A DNA stretch of 64,000 nucleotides from an uncultured Anaerolineae bacterium (GCA_905479495.1 CAJQMR010000038.1:1-64000), one strand, 5' to 3'. Positions 1 to 8,925 are shown, counted from the first letter of the stretch. The notes: generated by a model not told the origin, from the letters alone. A program made the numbers and translations.

Positions 1-330
<330 letters not shown>

Positions 331-598
331 GAGAATTTGCATCCGTGGTTATTACCACGGAACTACTTTCATTTTTTTGACTCGAGAACCCAAGCTTTAC
401 TGTCTTGTTTTCATCACTCTTCAATTGTCAAGGTGCTTTTTACATGGACTCATCCAACTTGTTTATAGAGCGCAAAAAACGACTCTGAGCGAGCCGCTTC
501 ATTTATATTACTTCTTTAAATGCTCTTTAGCTGGAGTTTGTACTTGTAATGGGCGTTTTGCTTTCGCAACGACATCCCGCTGTTATCGACAGCGAGGT

Positions 599-627
599 AT
601 ATTATCATATCCTCTGCTTGCTGTCAA
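599..627 (-). promoter_or_regulatory. rrn promoter P2 (proximal)
   Basis: On the minus strand TTGACA (627-622), a 17-bp spacer and TAATAT (604-599) form a near-consensus sigma-70 promoter about 265 nt upstream of the mature 16S end. It sits downstream of a second, stronger promoter, the usual tandem rrn arrangement. Confidence 0.7.
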
Positions 628-703
628 GAACAAGTTTTATCAATTTTATTGTTCATGTTTCACTGTGTTTTCACACATTTCTGTGTCACATCAACGAGGC
701 GGG

Positions 704-732
704 ATTATAGCCAGAGGTTGCGGGTATGTCAA
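704..732 (-). promoter_or_regulatory. rrn promoter P1 (distal, full consensus)
   Basis: On the minus strand TTGACA (732-727), exactly 17 bp, then TATAAT (709-704): a perfect sigma-70 consensus. It faces the 16S gene and is followed by the P2 promoter. Such a perfect match fits a highly expressed rRNA operon. Confidence 0.82.
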
Positions 733-945
733 GGCAATTTGGAATTGATTTAGACTTTCGCCAATTTGCATACTGTTTGCTCAACAGGTATTTCTCTGGA
801 TGAAACGATTTCTCTACCTTATTATAATAAGCGGATTTCTTACTTTAATAAATTTCGTGATCTTTTGCCTATAGATAGCGCTTTTACACGCTCTATTAGG
901 CTAATAAACATATTTTAAGCCCCTTGACGAGATAGATATGCTGAA

Positions 946-1521
946 TCACGAATGCAGATCAATTATATATTTGCGTAAATCTTCCACCGTAACATATTGT
1001 TGAATTAAAGGATGATCTTCAATTAATTGTTCCAGCAACGAGAGAGCCAGACTAAATGTCTGGCTCCGATTTGCCCCAAAAACGGCATTCAGTGTGCCAT
1101 GGGCACGCCCTAACTCAATAGCTTGTTGTGGAGAGACCCGAATAGAGGTCCAACTTGGTTCTTTTTCATCCGCAGTTGGTAGGGGAAGATCCCAAAGCAA
1201 ATAAAGTGATTCAAAATCTGTGATACCCTCAGGCATTTCACGATTTCGATCAGCTACGGCACGCCGGAGTGCTTCCAGGCGGGCAGACAAAATGGAAATA
1301 GCTAAATCTGGCACATCAGCCCGACTAATTTCATTGGCCAGTAATCCTGCCAGCTGTTTCATTTGCTTTTTTTGGGATTTAGCTAAAGCCACATAGACAT
1401 TTTGCCGACTAACATTGTGAGACGGCCGTCCCCGCTTTGGTTTTTCCTTGAGCAACGCTGCCAACGTACTGGCGCGCTGTTTGGCTTGATCCTCTTGCTG
1501 TTTATCCTTTTTCTTGCTCAT
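946..1521 (-). CDS. Conserved hypothetical protein with basic KRGRP N-terminus
   Basis: 191 residues. The first ~40 are highly charged (MSKKKDKQQ...) and include KRGRPSHN, which resembles an AT-hook minor-groove binding motif; the rest is predicted largely helical with no signal peptide or membrane segment. I do not recognise the family. It begins 9 bp after the stop of the GspA/TniB-like ATPase gene, so the two are almost surely one transcript, and the pairing suggests a DNA-bound partner of the ATPase. This is inference: no catalytic motif is visible. No strong ribosome binding site precedes the ATG, consistent with translational coupling. Confidence 0.7.
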   Translation of the reverse strand: MSKKKDKQQEDQAKQRASTLAALLKEKPKRGRPSHNVSRQNVYVALAKSQKKQMKQLAGLLANEISRADVPDLAISILSARLEALRRAVADRNREMPEGITDFESLYLLWDLPLPTADEKEPSWTSIRVSPQQAIELGRAHGTLNAVFGANRSQTFSLALSLLEQLIEDHPLIQQYVTVEDLRKYIIDLHS

Positions 1522-1530
1522 GCAGCCCGC

Positions 1531-2409
1531 TTATTCTGTAGCTCGACGGTAATCGTCATGTTTCTCCAGAAAATCCTTGACAAACTGTTCGCCAATCTGC
1601 GTTAAATCATCGTGGGTCAAAAATTCCAGACACAAATGCAAACACAAGAGGCATATGCTCCGTGGATAACCGCGCGTTTCGCGCCAAATAGGCAAGATCG
1701 CATCGTCAGTAAAAAGAACGCTTTGCTTGGAGTCTCGTCCGGCAGCTAGTAGCCGGTACTCAATAAGCGATTTTGTGTCGTCGGGGGTTAATGGATCGAG
1801 TGAAGAGCGCGTGGCCACCCGATCATTAAAATCCGGCGATTCGCGCAGATTAATGTCTAACTCTGGCCGTCCGAGCAAGATAAGCTGGTAGGCTTTACCC
1901 CCACGCGGGTCTCTAAAGTTGAGCAGACGACGCAGCTCAACAAATTGCTCATGGCTTAACTCATGAGCTTCATCAACGATAATGAGTGGCAATACACCCC
2001 TTTCGCTTTCTTCAACCAAAAAGGCCCGGAACTCATTGAGTTGGTCCTCGGTTGCGCGACGGGTGCGTAAGCCAAACTCGGCCGCGATGCGGCGCAAAAG
2101 AAGCAAACCGCTCTTCTTAGGCGCCTCGTCGATCTTGGCGGCGGTAAAGTCCGGCCGTCGATCGTAGCGGCTGTGGAACCAGGAAGCGAGGGTTGTTTTT
2201 CCTGTGCCAATTTCACCCACAATGACAGATGCCCCCTGACCAGCTTCAACCATGTAGCTCACTTTGGAAAGTGCGCGTCTGGTTTCTGTAGACAAATACA
2301 TAAATCGGGGATCTGCTTCGATGGTGAACGGAGGAACTACAACACCTAACCTATCCCAATCCGGTGAATATTGGTTGAAATCAAGGTTAAAAGGAGTCGT
2401 TTCGTTCAT
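1531..2409 (-). CDS. AAA+ ATPase, GspA/ExeA-TniB type
   Basis: About 292 residues. Near residue 35 it has DPRFMYLSTETRRAL, the N-terminal signature of GspA/ExeA-type AAA_22 ATPases, followed by Walker A GEIGTGKTT (~70) and Walker B LIIVDEAH (~145), then a sensor-1-like LILLGRPEL. Families with this architecture include the GspA secretion ATPase and the transposition regulators TniB/TnsC; no PG-binding domain, secretin gene or transposase is present, so the exact role is open. I place the start at ATG 2409 (GTG 2412 is the alternative) because the promoter at 2416-2444 would begin transcription about there, giving a leaderless mRNA. It heads a two-gene operon with the KRGRP protein. Confidence 0.8.
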   Translation of the reverse strand: MNETTPFNLDFNQYSPDWDRLGVVVPPFTIEADPRFMYLSTETRRALSKVSYMVEAGQGASVIVGEIGTGKTTLASWFHSRYDRRPDFTAAKIDEAPKKSGLLLLRRIAAEFGLRTRRATEDQLNEFRAFLVEESERGVLPLIIVDEAHELSHEQFVELRRLLNFRDPRGGKAYQLILLGRPELDINLRESPDFNDRVATRSSLDPLTPDDTKSLIEYRLLAAGRDSKQSVLFTDDAILPIWRETRGYPRSICLLCLHLCLEFLTHDDLTQIGEQFVKDFLEKHDDYRRATE

Positions 2410-2415
2410 CACAAT

Positions 2416-2444
2416 ATGGTATATAAGTCGTAAATGGTTGTCAA
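2416..2444 (-). promoter_or_regulatory. Promoter of the GspA-like ATPase operon
   Basis: Minus strand TTGACA (2444-2439), 17 bp, TACCAT (2421-2416). The expected start point falls at or next to ATG 2409, so the message is probably leaderless. Confidence 0.6.
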
Positions 2445-2523
2445 GAGGGGGATAAATGGTGCAATTTGGGGATAGTTGAGCCTATAACACCTCGAAAATC
2501 GCAATCTATAGCATATAGATTAG

Positions 2524-2552
2524 TTGACATAGGACATTAATTCTGATAGACT
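2524..2552 (+). promoter_or_regulatory. Orphan forward promoter
   Basis: Plus strand TTGACA (2524-2529), 17 bp, TAGACT (2547-2552). It points into 2560-2730, which holds only a weak 37-codon open frame (2581-2694) and an inverted repeat TGTTCGT...ACGAACA near 2697-2725, and it faces the RNA gene at 2727-2876. It could drive a short RNA or reach the gene at 2936. The match to consensus is good but its use is unproven. Confidence 0.4.
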
Positions 2553-2726
2553 GGCCTCAATTACGGATTATGTATATCAAATGCGCAAGAGATCGCCAGC
2601 AAATGATTGTTTGATTTGCGAGCAAGGTCTATGTGTTTTATTTAGGCTATTGGTGTTTGTCAGTAGTCACTATTTTGCGCGGTTTCCGTGAGGAATGTTC
2701 GTGAGGCGTACCGTTTTACGAACACA

Positions 2727-2876
2727 TAAAAAAAGGCCAAGCGTCTAAACGCCTGGCCTTGATTTGTATAAGCAAGCTACCAGTTCAACCTGTTTTGGTG
2801 CCGCCAACACCTTTTAAGACAGTGCCCCTTAATTGGGGAGGGGGATTTTTTGTCCCCAGGTAGCTCACTAATGCTA
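2727..2876 (-). ncRNA. Candidate structured small RNA (cloverleaf-like, unknown family)
   Basis: A complete transcription unit with no coding frame. A promoter (2911-2883) starts it near 2876, and a rho-independent terminator ends it: a 12-bp stem (2760-2749 with 2744-2733, one G-U) followed on the minus strand by a run of about eight U. Between them the RNA closes on itself through a long stem, AGUGAGCUACC pairing with GGUAGCUUGCU, which encloses three hairpins: GGGGA/UCCCC, CCCC-AAUUAA-GGGG, and CUGU...GGUG/CACC...ACAG. That gives a four-way junction of about 100 nt. It does not match my knowledge of 6S, SRP RNA or tmRNA. It lies between divergently arranged genes of a possible mobile cassette. 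Confidence 0.62.
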
Positions 2877-2882
2877 GGTAGA

Positions 2883-2911
2883 AGCATAACATAGGGCTGT
2901 AACCCTGTCAA
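2883..2911 (-). promoter_or_regulatory. Promoter of the small RNA
   Basis: Minus strand TTGACA (2911-2906), 17-bp spacer, TATGCT (2888-2883). Good sigma-70 match, placed about 7 bp before the base of the folded RNA. Confidence 0.65.
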
Positions 2912-2935
2912 TGGATCAGATGTGCTGATTCTATT

Positions 2936-4201
2936 TTGTCAGGTGTAGTTAAGGTTGCCTCTGCCTACAAAGTAGAGCCGTTTGTGGGCGAGTCTGGCCA
3001 GGCCATTTCGCATGAGCTTCAGGCTGCACAGCAGCGCTTGTTGCAGTTGCGAGCACAACTTCACGCTTCTCGTTCTGAAACAGCGGGCCACCAAGCTTCT
3101 CTGTTTGAGAAGGGCCAGGGCGATGAACGGCCGTCTTCCCCGCTCTCCACCATCACCAAACTTCCACCACATCTTGGCTGGGAAAGCGCACCCGTCACTC
3201 AAACATTGCGCCAGAAACAACAACGCTGTGCCCCAAATAATCAAGCCATTCAACTGACCCAGCCTGGCCATACGGCCGTTTCCTCACCCCACCCCACCCA
3301 ACCTAAAACCATCAAAGTGTATCCTGACATTGCTATTGGGCTGCTGCGTGCAGAGCAGGTTGCCGCCGGACGCTTGTGGCTGCTGCTGCAAGCTGTGGAT
3401 GGCCAGGGACGGGGCTGGATTGGCGAAGAAGCTGCACGCCGCTGGTTTACCGGCAAGCGCGCATTGCTACGCTTCTGCGGCGTACGCCAACTGCGCAATT
3501 TACTCGCTCGCGGTGAGGAGATTTTTTGGGTGCGGCAGAACGGCCGTATCTGGCTGCGGTCTGTAGCGAAGGTGGCATTTTCGCTGAAAGTGCCTCAACT
3601 AAAAATGCGGCCCGTGGCGTTGCCAATACGCGTTTTGCAGCAGAAGATCGGCACGGTACGCGCCCATCTGTACGCTACATTTCATAGCAGTCGTTCACGA
3701 TCTGACCAAGCCAAAAAACCAATTGCCCGCGAAACGGTCGCCCAATTGACCCAGGTACAGCCACGAACGCAGCGACGCTATGAACGCAAAGCGAAAGTGA
3801 AACGACAGGCACAGTTTGCCATCGGTGCCCAGGCAACGACAGACAATTTGCAGGCGCGCGGTTGGGAGCAAGGACAAGCTACATTTCAATTTAAAGATTT
3901 CATGGGAAAGCAAGGGCCACAAGGGAAAAGCTACGTGGCCTGGCAGCTGCCAAACAGCTACGTTGGGCCACACGCCCAACAGCCAAAAGGACGCCAAAAG
4001 CAAATCAATCGGGCGTTGACAGACCTGTTTATGCAAGGGATAACGGGGAACGATCAACGCCTATCGGTGACGCGGCGCTTTTTTGACAACGGCCGTTTGG
4101 CTGCCAAATCCTACCTGCGAAATCCAGAACATGACCATTACTGGCGTGGCGTTGATAACGGCCGTTATCAACTGTGGCAAGTAATAGCAACGTCTAAATA
4201 A
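2936..4201 (+). CDS. Hypothetical protein, putative DNA-binding/replication-type
   Basis: Up to 421 residues from a TTG at 2936; no ATG exists in the first third and no Shine-Dalgarno is evident, so the true start is uncertain. The first ~130 residues are low-complexity (Gln/Ser/Pro rich) with a possible coiled coil. The middle (GRGWIGEEAARRWF...LRNLLARGEEIFWVRQNGRIWL) has the look of a winged helix, and RETVAQLTQVQPRTQRRYERKA further on resembles the helix-turn-helix of phage/plasmid replication-organiser proteins. The C-terminus is aromatic and basic. I do not recognise the family. It is separated from the ATPase operon by the small RNA gene; together they may be parts of one element, but no integrase, transposase or ends are seen. 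Confidence 0.65.
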   Translation: MSGVVKVASAYKVEPFVGESGQAISHELQAAQQRLLQLRAQLHASRSETAGHQASLFEKGQGDERPSSPLSTITKLPPHLGWESAPVTQTLRQKQQRCAPNNQAIQLTQPGHTAVSSPHPTQPKTIKVYPDIAIGLLRAEQVAAGRLWLLLQAVDGQGRGWIGEEAARRWFTGKRALLRFCGVRQLRNLLARGEEIFWVRQNGRIWLRSVAKVAFSLKVPQLKMRPVALPIRVLQQKIGTVRAHLYATFHSSRSRSDQAKKPIARETVAQLTQVQPRTQRRYERKAKVKRQAQFAIGAQATTDNLQARGWEQGQATFQFKDFMGKQGPQGKSYVAWQLPNSYVGPHAQQPKGRQKQINRALTDLFMQGITGNDQRLSVTRRFFDNGRLAAKSYLRNPEHDHYWRGVDNGRYQLWQVIATSK

Positions 4202-4277
4202 ACTGAATCGATATTTTTTTGATAACTCGCGGAAAAAATGATCCGCCATTCTAGGGATTAAATGATATTATTAGCAA

Positions 4278-5186
4278 ATGAATCAAAAACCAGAGATACA
4301 CGTTCTTGACCTTAATTTTCAGGGAATTCCAGAAGTAACGGCCGCTTACCTCATCGCTGGTCCTGAAGGGCCAATTTTGATTGAAACCGGTCCTGGCTCC
4401 ACCCTCAACACACTGCTTGACAAAATTCGTGCTCATGGCTTTCAACCAGAGCAAGTCAAACATGTGTTGGTTACCCACATTCATCTTGACCATGCCGGAG
4501 CAGCTGGCTGGTGGGCACAGCAAGGTGCGCAAATTTATGTGCACAGCTTTGGAGCAAAACATCTCATCGATCCTGAAAAACTGTTAGCCAGCGCTGGACG
4601 CATTTATGGCGATAAGATGGACACGCTTTGGGGCGAAATGTTGGCTGCACCCGCCGACAAAGTCACCGAAGTTTTTGACAATGACGTACTCCAGGTGGCT
4701 GGCTTAGAAATTAAAGCCTTAGAAACACCAGGGCATGCTCGACATCATCACGTTTTTGTGTTGGGAGATGTTGCATTTGCTGGCGATGCGGCAGCAGCAC
4801 GATTACCTGGCTGGGGATTTCCCGATGTGCCTGCGCCGCCACCGGAATTCGACTTGGAAGTGTGGGAAGCTACGCTTGATCGCTTACTTGCTCAGAATTT
4901 CCAGCGCATTTATCCAACCCATTTTGGTCCAGTTGACGATGTGAAAGGGCATTTGCAGGCGGTTAAAGCGTTGGTACGGGAAACGGCCGTCTTCGTCCAC
5001 ACAAAAATGCAGGATGGGGTCTCTCGTGATGAACTTGTTGCGGTCTATGAAAATTGGTTTGCTGAGCGTGCCAGAGCCGCTGGACTGACGGAAGCGGCCA
5101 TTAATCAGTATGCAACTGCCAACCCGCTTTACATGAGTGTAGATGGCATCATGCGCTACTGGCGAAAGCGTGCGCAGCGAGAATAG
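4278..5186 (+). CDS. Metallo-beta-lactamase-fold hydrolase
   Basis: 302 residues, cytoplasmic. The zinc-binding signature THIHLDHAG lies at 66-74 (H67, H69, D71, H72), followed by the later ligands in ETPGHARHHH (~152), the metal-bridging Asp in VAFAGDAA (~167) and YPTHFGP (~217). The layout is that of the general MBL hydrolase family (glyoxalase II-like, RNase Z-like), with a helical C-terminal ~70 residues. The substrate cannot be told. The gene stands alone on this strand, and its last 38 bp overlap the end of the convergent histidine kinase gene, so the two messages are partly antisense. Confidence 0.88.
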   Translation: MNQKPEIHVLDLNFQGIPEVTAAYLIAGPEGPILIETGPGSTLNTLLDKIRAHGFQPEQVKHVLVTHIHLDHAGAAGWWAQQGAQIYVHSFGAKHLIDPEKLLASAGRIYGDKMDTLWGEMLAAPADKVTEVFDNDVLQVAGLEIKALETPGHARHHHVFVLGDVAFAGDAAAARLPGWGFPDVPAPPPEFDLEVWEATLDRLLAQNFQRIYPTHFGPVDDVKGHLQAVKALVRETAVFVHTKMQDGVSRDELVAVYENWFAERARAAGLTEAAINQYATANPLYMSVDGIMRYWRKRAQRE

Positions 5187-7302
5187 GCACATTAAGAGTA
5201 ACGCGCGTAAATTGATAGGCAGCTGTATCGACCACAATTGAGCCACCCACCACCGCCATCATCGTGCTATGCAGCGCCAAGCCCTGGCCTGAACCAGATG
5301 TTTCACTATTGCCCAGACCTACACCATCGTCAGTAATGGTGATGGCCAGCTGATCGGTATACTGCATGGTAATGGTTAGGCTTAACGGCCGTTCCTCCTT
5401 ACTACCTCGACCATGTTTGGCAGCATTACGTACCACTTCCCGCACGGCATAAAAAACAACTTCGGCCGTGAGCGTAGGCAATGTTTTGGCCGCTGCTTCC
5501 ACCTCCGATGAAATCTCCCAGCGAACAACATCAAACACAGTGGCAAAATCATTTTCTACAATGCGTTGGAAGGCAGTGATGAAGCCCAGGCGGGCAACCT
5601 CTGGCGCAGTGGTAGTGGGCATGTCATGTAGCAAATCAGAGATTTGTTTATGGGCCTCGGTCATGAGGGTAAGGGCTTGGTTTGTACGGCCGTTTCCTCC
5701 CGCTGTTTCCCCACTCAAAGCAATTAACGCGGCTTGAATGTCTGGCAAGATATCATCGTGCAGCACGCGGCGTGTCTTCTGGTCGATGATTTGTGATTGG
5801 GCTAGCCGCTGCCGCTGAATTTCCATCAGGCGACGCGACATTTCGGCGCTGGCGTGGGTGTCAATCAGCCGCTCGCTGATGACGCGAGCAATCTCAATTT
5901 CCTCTTGTGTGTAAAGACCCTGGTCACTCTTTTCACCCAGGAGCAGTACCCCGGATAACCCCCGTTCACTCCACAGTGGTATAGCCCAAATCGCTGCGCC
6001 AAACTCATCAGCATCGAGAGAAATCATCTCATTTTCTGTCCCCGTGAACCGCTCGGTGATGGTGGCCAGGGAGGACAGCGGCTGGGCTGACGAAGGGTAG
6101 CTGATCGGTGGCCCTACCAGCGGGGCCATCGGCCCCAAGGCAGCCAGATAAGCAACACGCGCATCCAGCACATCGGCACAGAGGGCATAAAAGGGGGTGA
6201 TGAAATCGACTTCTTGCGGGTCCGATTGGGTGATGAGCTGCTCAACGAGGCGGTTGCTAGAAACAAACGGCCGTAAATGGGCAATGTACCGTTCCCTTTC
6301 GGCAAAAGTACGCCAGCTAACCATGGCAAAAAAGAAGGTCATCAGCATGGCCGTGAGGAGAAGGCTGTATAACGGCCGTAACTGTATGGCGATCGTGCCA
6401 CCAATAACGATACCATACCCTGCGGCCAGCATCACAGCCTGTCGCCACTGACGCTTGAGTCCGCCACGCGGCAATGTTTTACCAGTGAAAACCTCATACG
6501 AAACCACGGCTCGCCCCAGCAACACAATGACAACCGCAATAATAGCGGAAATAAGCAAGTCTAAAATGGCAATCGTCAATTTTGCGTCGATATAGATCTC
6601 TAGAAAGGTGCGCTGGCGAGAATCTTGCACGATCCAGAGCATAACACCAGCAACGAGCAGGCTAACCACAAGCATGGCCAGCGCAGCAGAAGAGAGCCAG
6701 GGCTGCGCACGACGCCTGGCTACCAGCCCCATCATCCGGCGCGAGGCCACCGGCTGCCGCAACGCGCTTAGCGAAAGCCCGATGCACAGAATGACATAGA
6801 TAGAGTAGCCGACAGCCAAAAGAGGAATACCGCCCACTGAATAGCGAATGAACCCTCGCAGCGGATCCAGCGTGCGCGATGGGATAGCTAATAGCAAGAC
6901 ACCTACGACCAGGGCAATCAAGCCAAAGATGAGCGTTGCTGTTACAACTACCAACCAGATGTTTTGTTTTTTATGCCAAGGTGGTCGGGGCACGTTCCAA
7001 AAGCCCGCATACCAAAGCATAATGACATACCAGGCATAGGGGAGCATAATGGCTGGCGCTAATCCCCCTGTCCACCAGAAGATCATGTTGCGCCAGGTGA
7101 GTTGATTCAGCCCAAGACCTATAAACGCTGTATGGCTAACAAAGAAAACCGCACCCAATAGTAAGCCAACCGTACCAATCCAGACACCCCAGTCACGCCG
7201 GTCTGCATTAAAGGCAACCGTTAAGCCCAGCCAGGCCAGCAGGATGGTGTTAAAAAGCGAGAGGGCCATGATGGCCCAGTCAAGGAGGAGGATATCGCTC
7301 AT
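5149..7302 (-). CDS. Membrane sensor histidine kinase (7-8 TM, GAF-like, HisKA_3-like)
   Basis: 717 residues. About ten hydrophobic stretches occupy residues 1-340 (a multi-pass sensor domain), then a GAF-like region (~365-500), a short coiled segment, the phospho-acceptor helix RRVLHDDILPDIQ with His515, and a HATPase domain with N-box EVVRNAAKHG (~622) and G-box DDGVGLGN...GSGQGLAL (~657-677). The HDD form of the H-box is typical of NarX/DesK-type kinases, which pair with NarL-type regulators. It lies 94 bp downstream of such a response regulator, on the same strand, and the gap holds an inverted repeat that could tune the ratio. The signal sensed is unknown. Confidence 0.87.
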   Translation of the reverse strand: MSDILLLDWAIMALSLFNTILLAWLGLTVAFNADRRDWGVWIGTVGLLLGAVFFVSHTAFIGLGLNQLTWRNMIFWWTGGLAPAIMLPYAWYVIMLWYAGFWNVPRPPWHKKQNIWLVVVTATLIFGLIALVVGVLLLAIPSRTLDPLRGFIRYSVGGIPLLAVGYSIYVILCIGLSLSALRQPVASRRMMGLVARRRAQPWLSSAALAMLVVSLLVAGVMLWIVQDSRQRTFLEIYIDAKLTIAILDLLISAIIAVVIVLLGRAVVSYEVFTGKTLPRGGLKRQWRQAVMLAAGYGIVIGGTIAIQLRPLYSLLLTAMLMTFFFAMVSWRTFAERERYIAHLRPFVSSNRLVEQLITQSDPQEVDFITPFYALCADVLDARVAYLAALGPMAPLVGPPISYPSSAQPLSSLATITERFTGTENEMISLDADEFGAAIWAIPLWSERGLSGVLLLGEKSDQGLYTQEEIEIARVISERLIDTHASAEMSRRLMEIQRQRLAQSQIIDQKTRRVLHDDILPDIQAALIALSGETAGGNGRTNQALTLMTEAHKQISDLLHDMPTTTAPEVARLGFITAFQRIVENDFATVFDVVRWEISSEVEAAAKTLPTLTAEVVFYAVREVVRNAAKHGRGSKEERPLSLTITMQYTDQLAITITDDGVGLGNSETSGSGQGLALHSTMMAVVGGSIVVDTAAYQFTRVTLNVPILAAHAFASSA

Positions 7303-7325
7303 GACGGTTAACGGTGGTCGGTTAT

Positions 7326-7373
7326 CCGTAATCGGTGGTTGGTGGTCAGTTATAAACTGCCGACCGATTACCG
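7326..7373. repeat. Intergenic inverted repeat between kinase and regulator
   Basis: CCGTAATCGGT (7326-7336) pairs, with a mismatch, with ACCGATTACCG-like sequence at 7363-7373, with inner AGTT/AACT pairs. Similar GGTTATC/GATAACC and CGGTTTACTG words recur at 63549-63620, so it belongs to a dispersed family. It may limit transcription from the regulator into the kinase gene. Confidence 0.5.
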
Positions 7374-7396
7374 TTCACGGTTTACTGATTACCAGT

Positions 7397-8149
7397 CTAC
7401 TCCCATGGTGTCCATTCACCGTGATCATCCAGGATGTGCGGGACGCCGTCTTCGTTCCAGTGGATGAATTGACCGGCGTTCAGAATGATAGCTACACGAG
7501 TGCGGGCGACTTTTTCATCGGTGGTGGTGTCGTTGAGGCCCCAGGCGGTGTAAATTTGGCCGTTGATACGGCTGATGGTGCGCTTGTCGCGGAACCCCAT
7601 ACGGCTGGCAATCTGTTCGTTGCTCATGCCTTGGGCCACCATGCGGGCTACGGCTTGCTCGTTGGGTTCCAGGATGTCCATCGGGGCGTTTTCGTCTTTG
7701 CGGCGCACTTCCTGCACGCGGGATTCAATGTCGGGGTCGATGAAGGAACGGCCGTTCACCGCATCCGCCAACAAAGGCACAATCATGTTGGGCAGCAGGT
7801 AGTTGGATTTTCGCACGTAGGCATAATGGCTGAGAATGCCACTGCGACGAAAGGCACGGTAATATTCATCGTCGTCCTGAATAGAATAAAACACCACGGG
7901 GAGTCTAGGAAATTCGCGCCGGATGGCAACGGCCGTTTCAATGCCATTCATCACCCCAGCCAACTGCACGTCCATCAAAATGACGTCTGGCGTTTGGCCC
8001 AGGCAAAATTCCAGGGCTTCTTCGCCTGTAGGACAGTCGTGGATGACTTCTACGGTGCCTAAATCTTCCAAACCAGCCTTGAGCGCTGGCCTGAGCTTTT
8101 CATTGTCTTCTACGATGAGTAATTTCAACATATAGGTAACATCCGTCAT
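7397..8149 (-). CDS. Two-component response regulator, NarL/LuxR type
   Basis: 250 residues. Receiver domain 8-130 with acidic pocket VEDNE (14-18), phospho-acceptor Asp60 in VILMDVQ and the conserved Lys in YVRKSN; then a C-terminal helix-turn-helix (~165-225, EPNEQAVARMVAQGMSNEQIASRMGF). It is first in the operon with the HisKA_3-type kinase, which fits the usual NarX/NarL pairing. Start is either ATG 8149 or ATG 8131 (before LKLLIVEDNE); neither has a clear ribosome binding site, and the second is more typical for the family. Confidence 0.9.
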   Translation of the reverse strand: MTDVTYMLKLLIVEDNEKLRPALKAGLEDLGTVEVIHDCPTGEEALEFCLGQTPDVILMDVQLAGVMNGIETAVAIRREFPRLPVVFYSIQDDDEYYRAFRRSGILSHYAYVRKSNYLLPNMIVPLLADAVNGRSFIDPDIESRVQEVRRKDENAPMDILEPNEQAVARMVAQGMSNEQIASRMGFRDKRTISRINGQIYTAWGLNDTTTDEKVARTRVAIILNAGQFIHWNEDGVPHILDDHGEWTPWE

Positions 8150-8259
8150 TTGATCGATCTAGGTCAAGCACTTGAGTGCCTAAACAACTGATTTTAAGAG
8201 GTCGTTCGCTGGCTGGCTAAACGAGTAACATGGGCCACAGTTAACCAATGGAGGTAGCC

Positions 8260-8925
8260 ATGCAGATAACGGCCGAATCAATCATCAAGAGTAGTGAAGC
8301 ATTATGCGACGATGTTGTCAATGATGTAGCCCTTAAAGCAAAGTTAGCTCGTCTCACCGGAATTGTCTTAACTGGTGGTGCCATTTATGGTTTTTCGATG
8401 GGATTGCGGCACTCATTGTTGCAAGCGTTGGTTTCAGCTATCAAGGTACCGTCCCTCTTTTTTATCACACTGTTGATTTGCCTATCGACCCTACACTTTT
8501 TAGGGTTGCTGTTTGGGTCAAGACTATCTTTAAGCCAAACGTTAACAGTTTTACTTACGGGCGCAGCAGTTAATTCCGTTTTGTTAGGGTCTTTTGCGCC
8601 TATCGCGCTTTTTTTCCTGTTGAGCGGCTCAAGCTACGAATTTTTAATGCTGATGCACGTCACGATTTTTGCCATTTGTGGGGTTGCTGGATTGGCTTAC
8701 ATTCACAAAAATTTCCACTATATTCGCCAATTGTCGGGTAATGGTTCATCAAGCGCGGGCTTTTTGCTGCCGATCTGGATGGTGCTGTACATGTTTGTTG
8801 GCTCGCAGATGGCTTACATTTTGGCCCCCTTTGTGGGACGAGAATCCACATTTATGCTTTTTCGTATACCGCAAGACAATTTTTATACATACCTCTGGGA
8901 AATCATCCTGCAATTGACGCGTTAA
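8260..8925 (+). CDS. Multi-pass membrane protein of unknown function
   Basis: 221 residues with about six membrane segments. The start at ATG 8260 is chosen because GGAGGTAGCC directly precedes it; an in-frame ATG at 8248 lies upstream of that site. A conserved-looking core reads KVPSLFFITLLICLSTLHF...LLFGSRLSLSQTL...LLGSFAPIALFFLLS. I recall this core from a family of bacterial membrane proteins without known function but cannot name it with certainty. It is the first of a run of membrane protein genes on this strand (VanZ-like, DUF4173), 27 bp before the VanZ-like gene. Confidence 0.72.
   Translation: MQITAESIIKSSEALCDDVVNDVALKAKLARLTGIVLTGGAIYGFSMGLRHSLLQALVSAIKVPSLFFITLLICLSTLHFLGLLFGSRLSLSQTLTVLLTGAAVNSVLLGSFAPIALFFLLSGSSYEFLMLMHVTIFAICGVAGLAYIHKNFHYIRQLSGNGSSSAGFLLPIWMVLYMFVGSQMAYILAPFVGRESTFMLFRIPQDNFYTYLWEIILQLTR

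Larger units (their letters stand above)
331..945 (-). other. rrn leader and promoter region (no gene)
   Basis: This 615-base stretch between the 16S gene and the next gene contains no credible coding region. On the minus strand it holds two tandem sigma-70 promoters (listed separately) and a leader of about 260-370 nt. Just upstream of the mature 16S end is a perfect 6-bp hairpin, CCGTGG-TTATTA-CCACGG at 343-360, which may mark a processing or antitermination structure. The DNA beyond the upstream promoter (about 735-900) is AT-rich, as expected for an UP-element region. No convincing boxA in the right orientation was found. Confidence 0.75.

Noticed and set aside
2581-2694. 37-codon frame behind the orphan forward promoter
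   Set aside because: No ribosome binding site and no recognisable features; left as a note under the promoter.
2727-2876. 6S RNA assignment for the small RNA
   Set aside because: 6S has one long stem with a central bubble; this RNA closes a multi-hairpin junction and shares no recognised sequence with 6S.
7244-8062. 272-codon open frame on the plus strand
   Set aside because: It lies antisense to a response regulator with clear receiver and helix-turn-helix motifs; the reverse reading has no recognisable domain.
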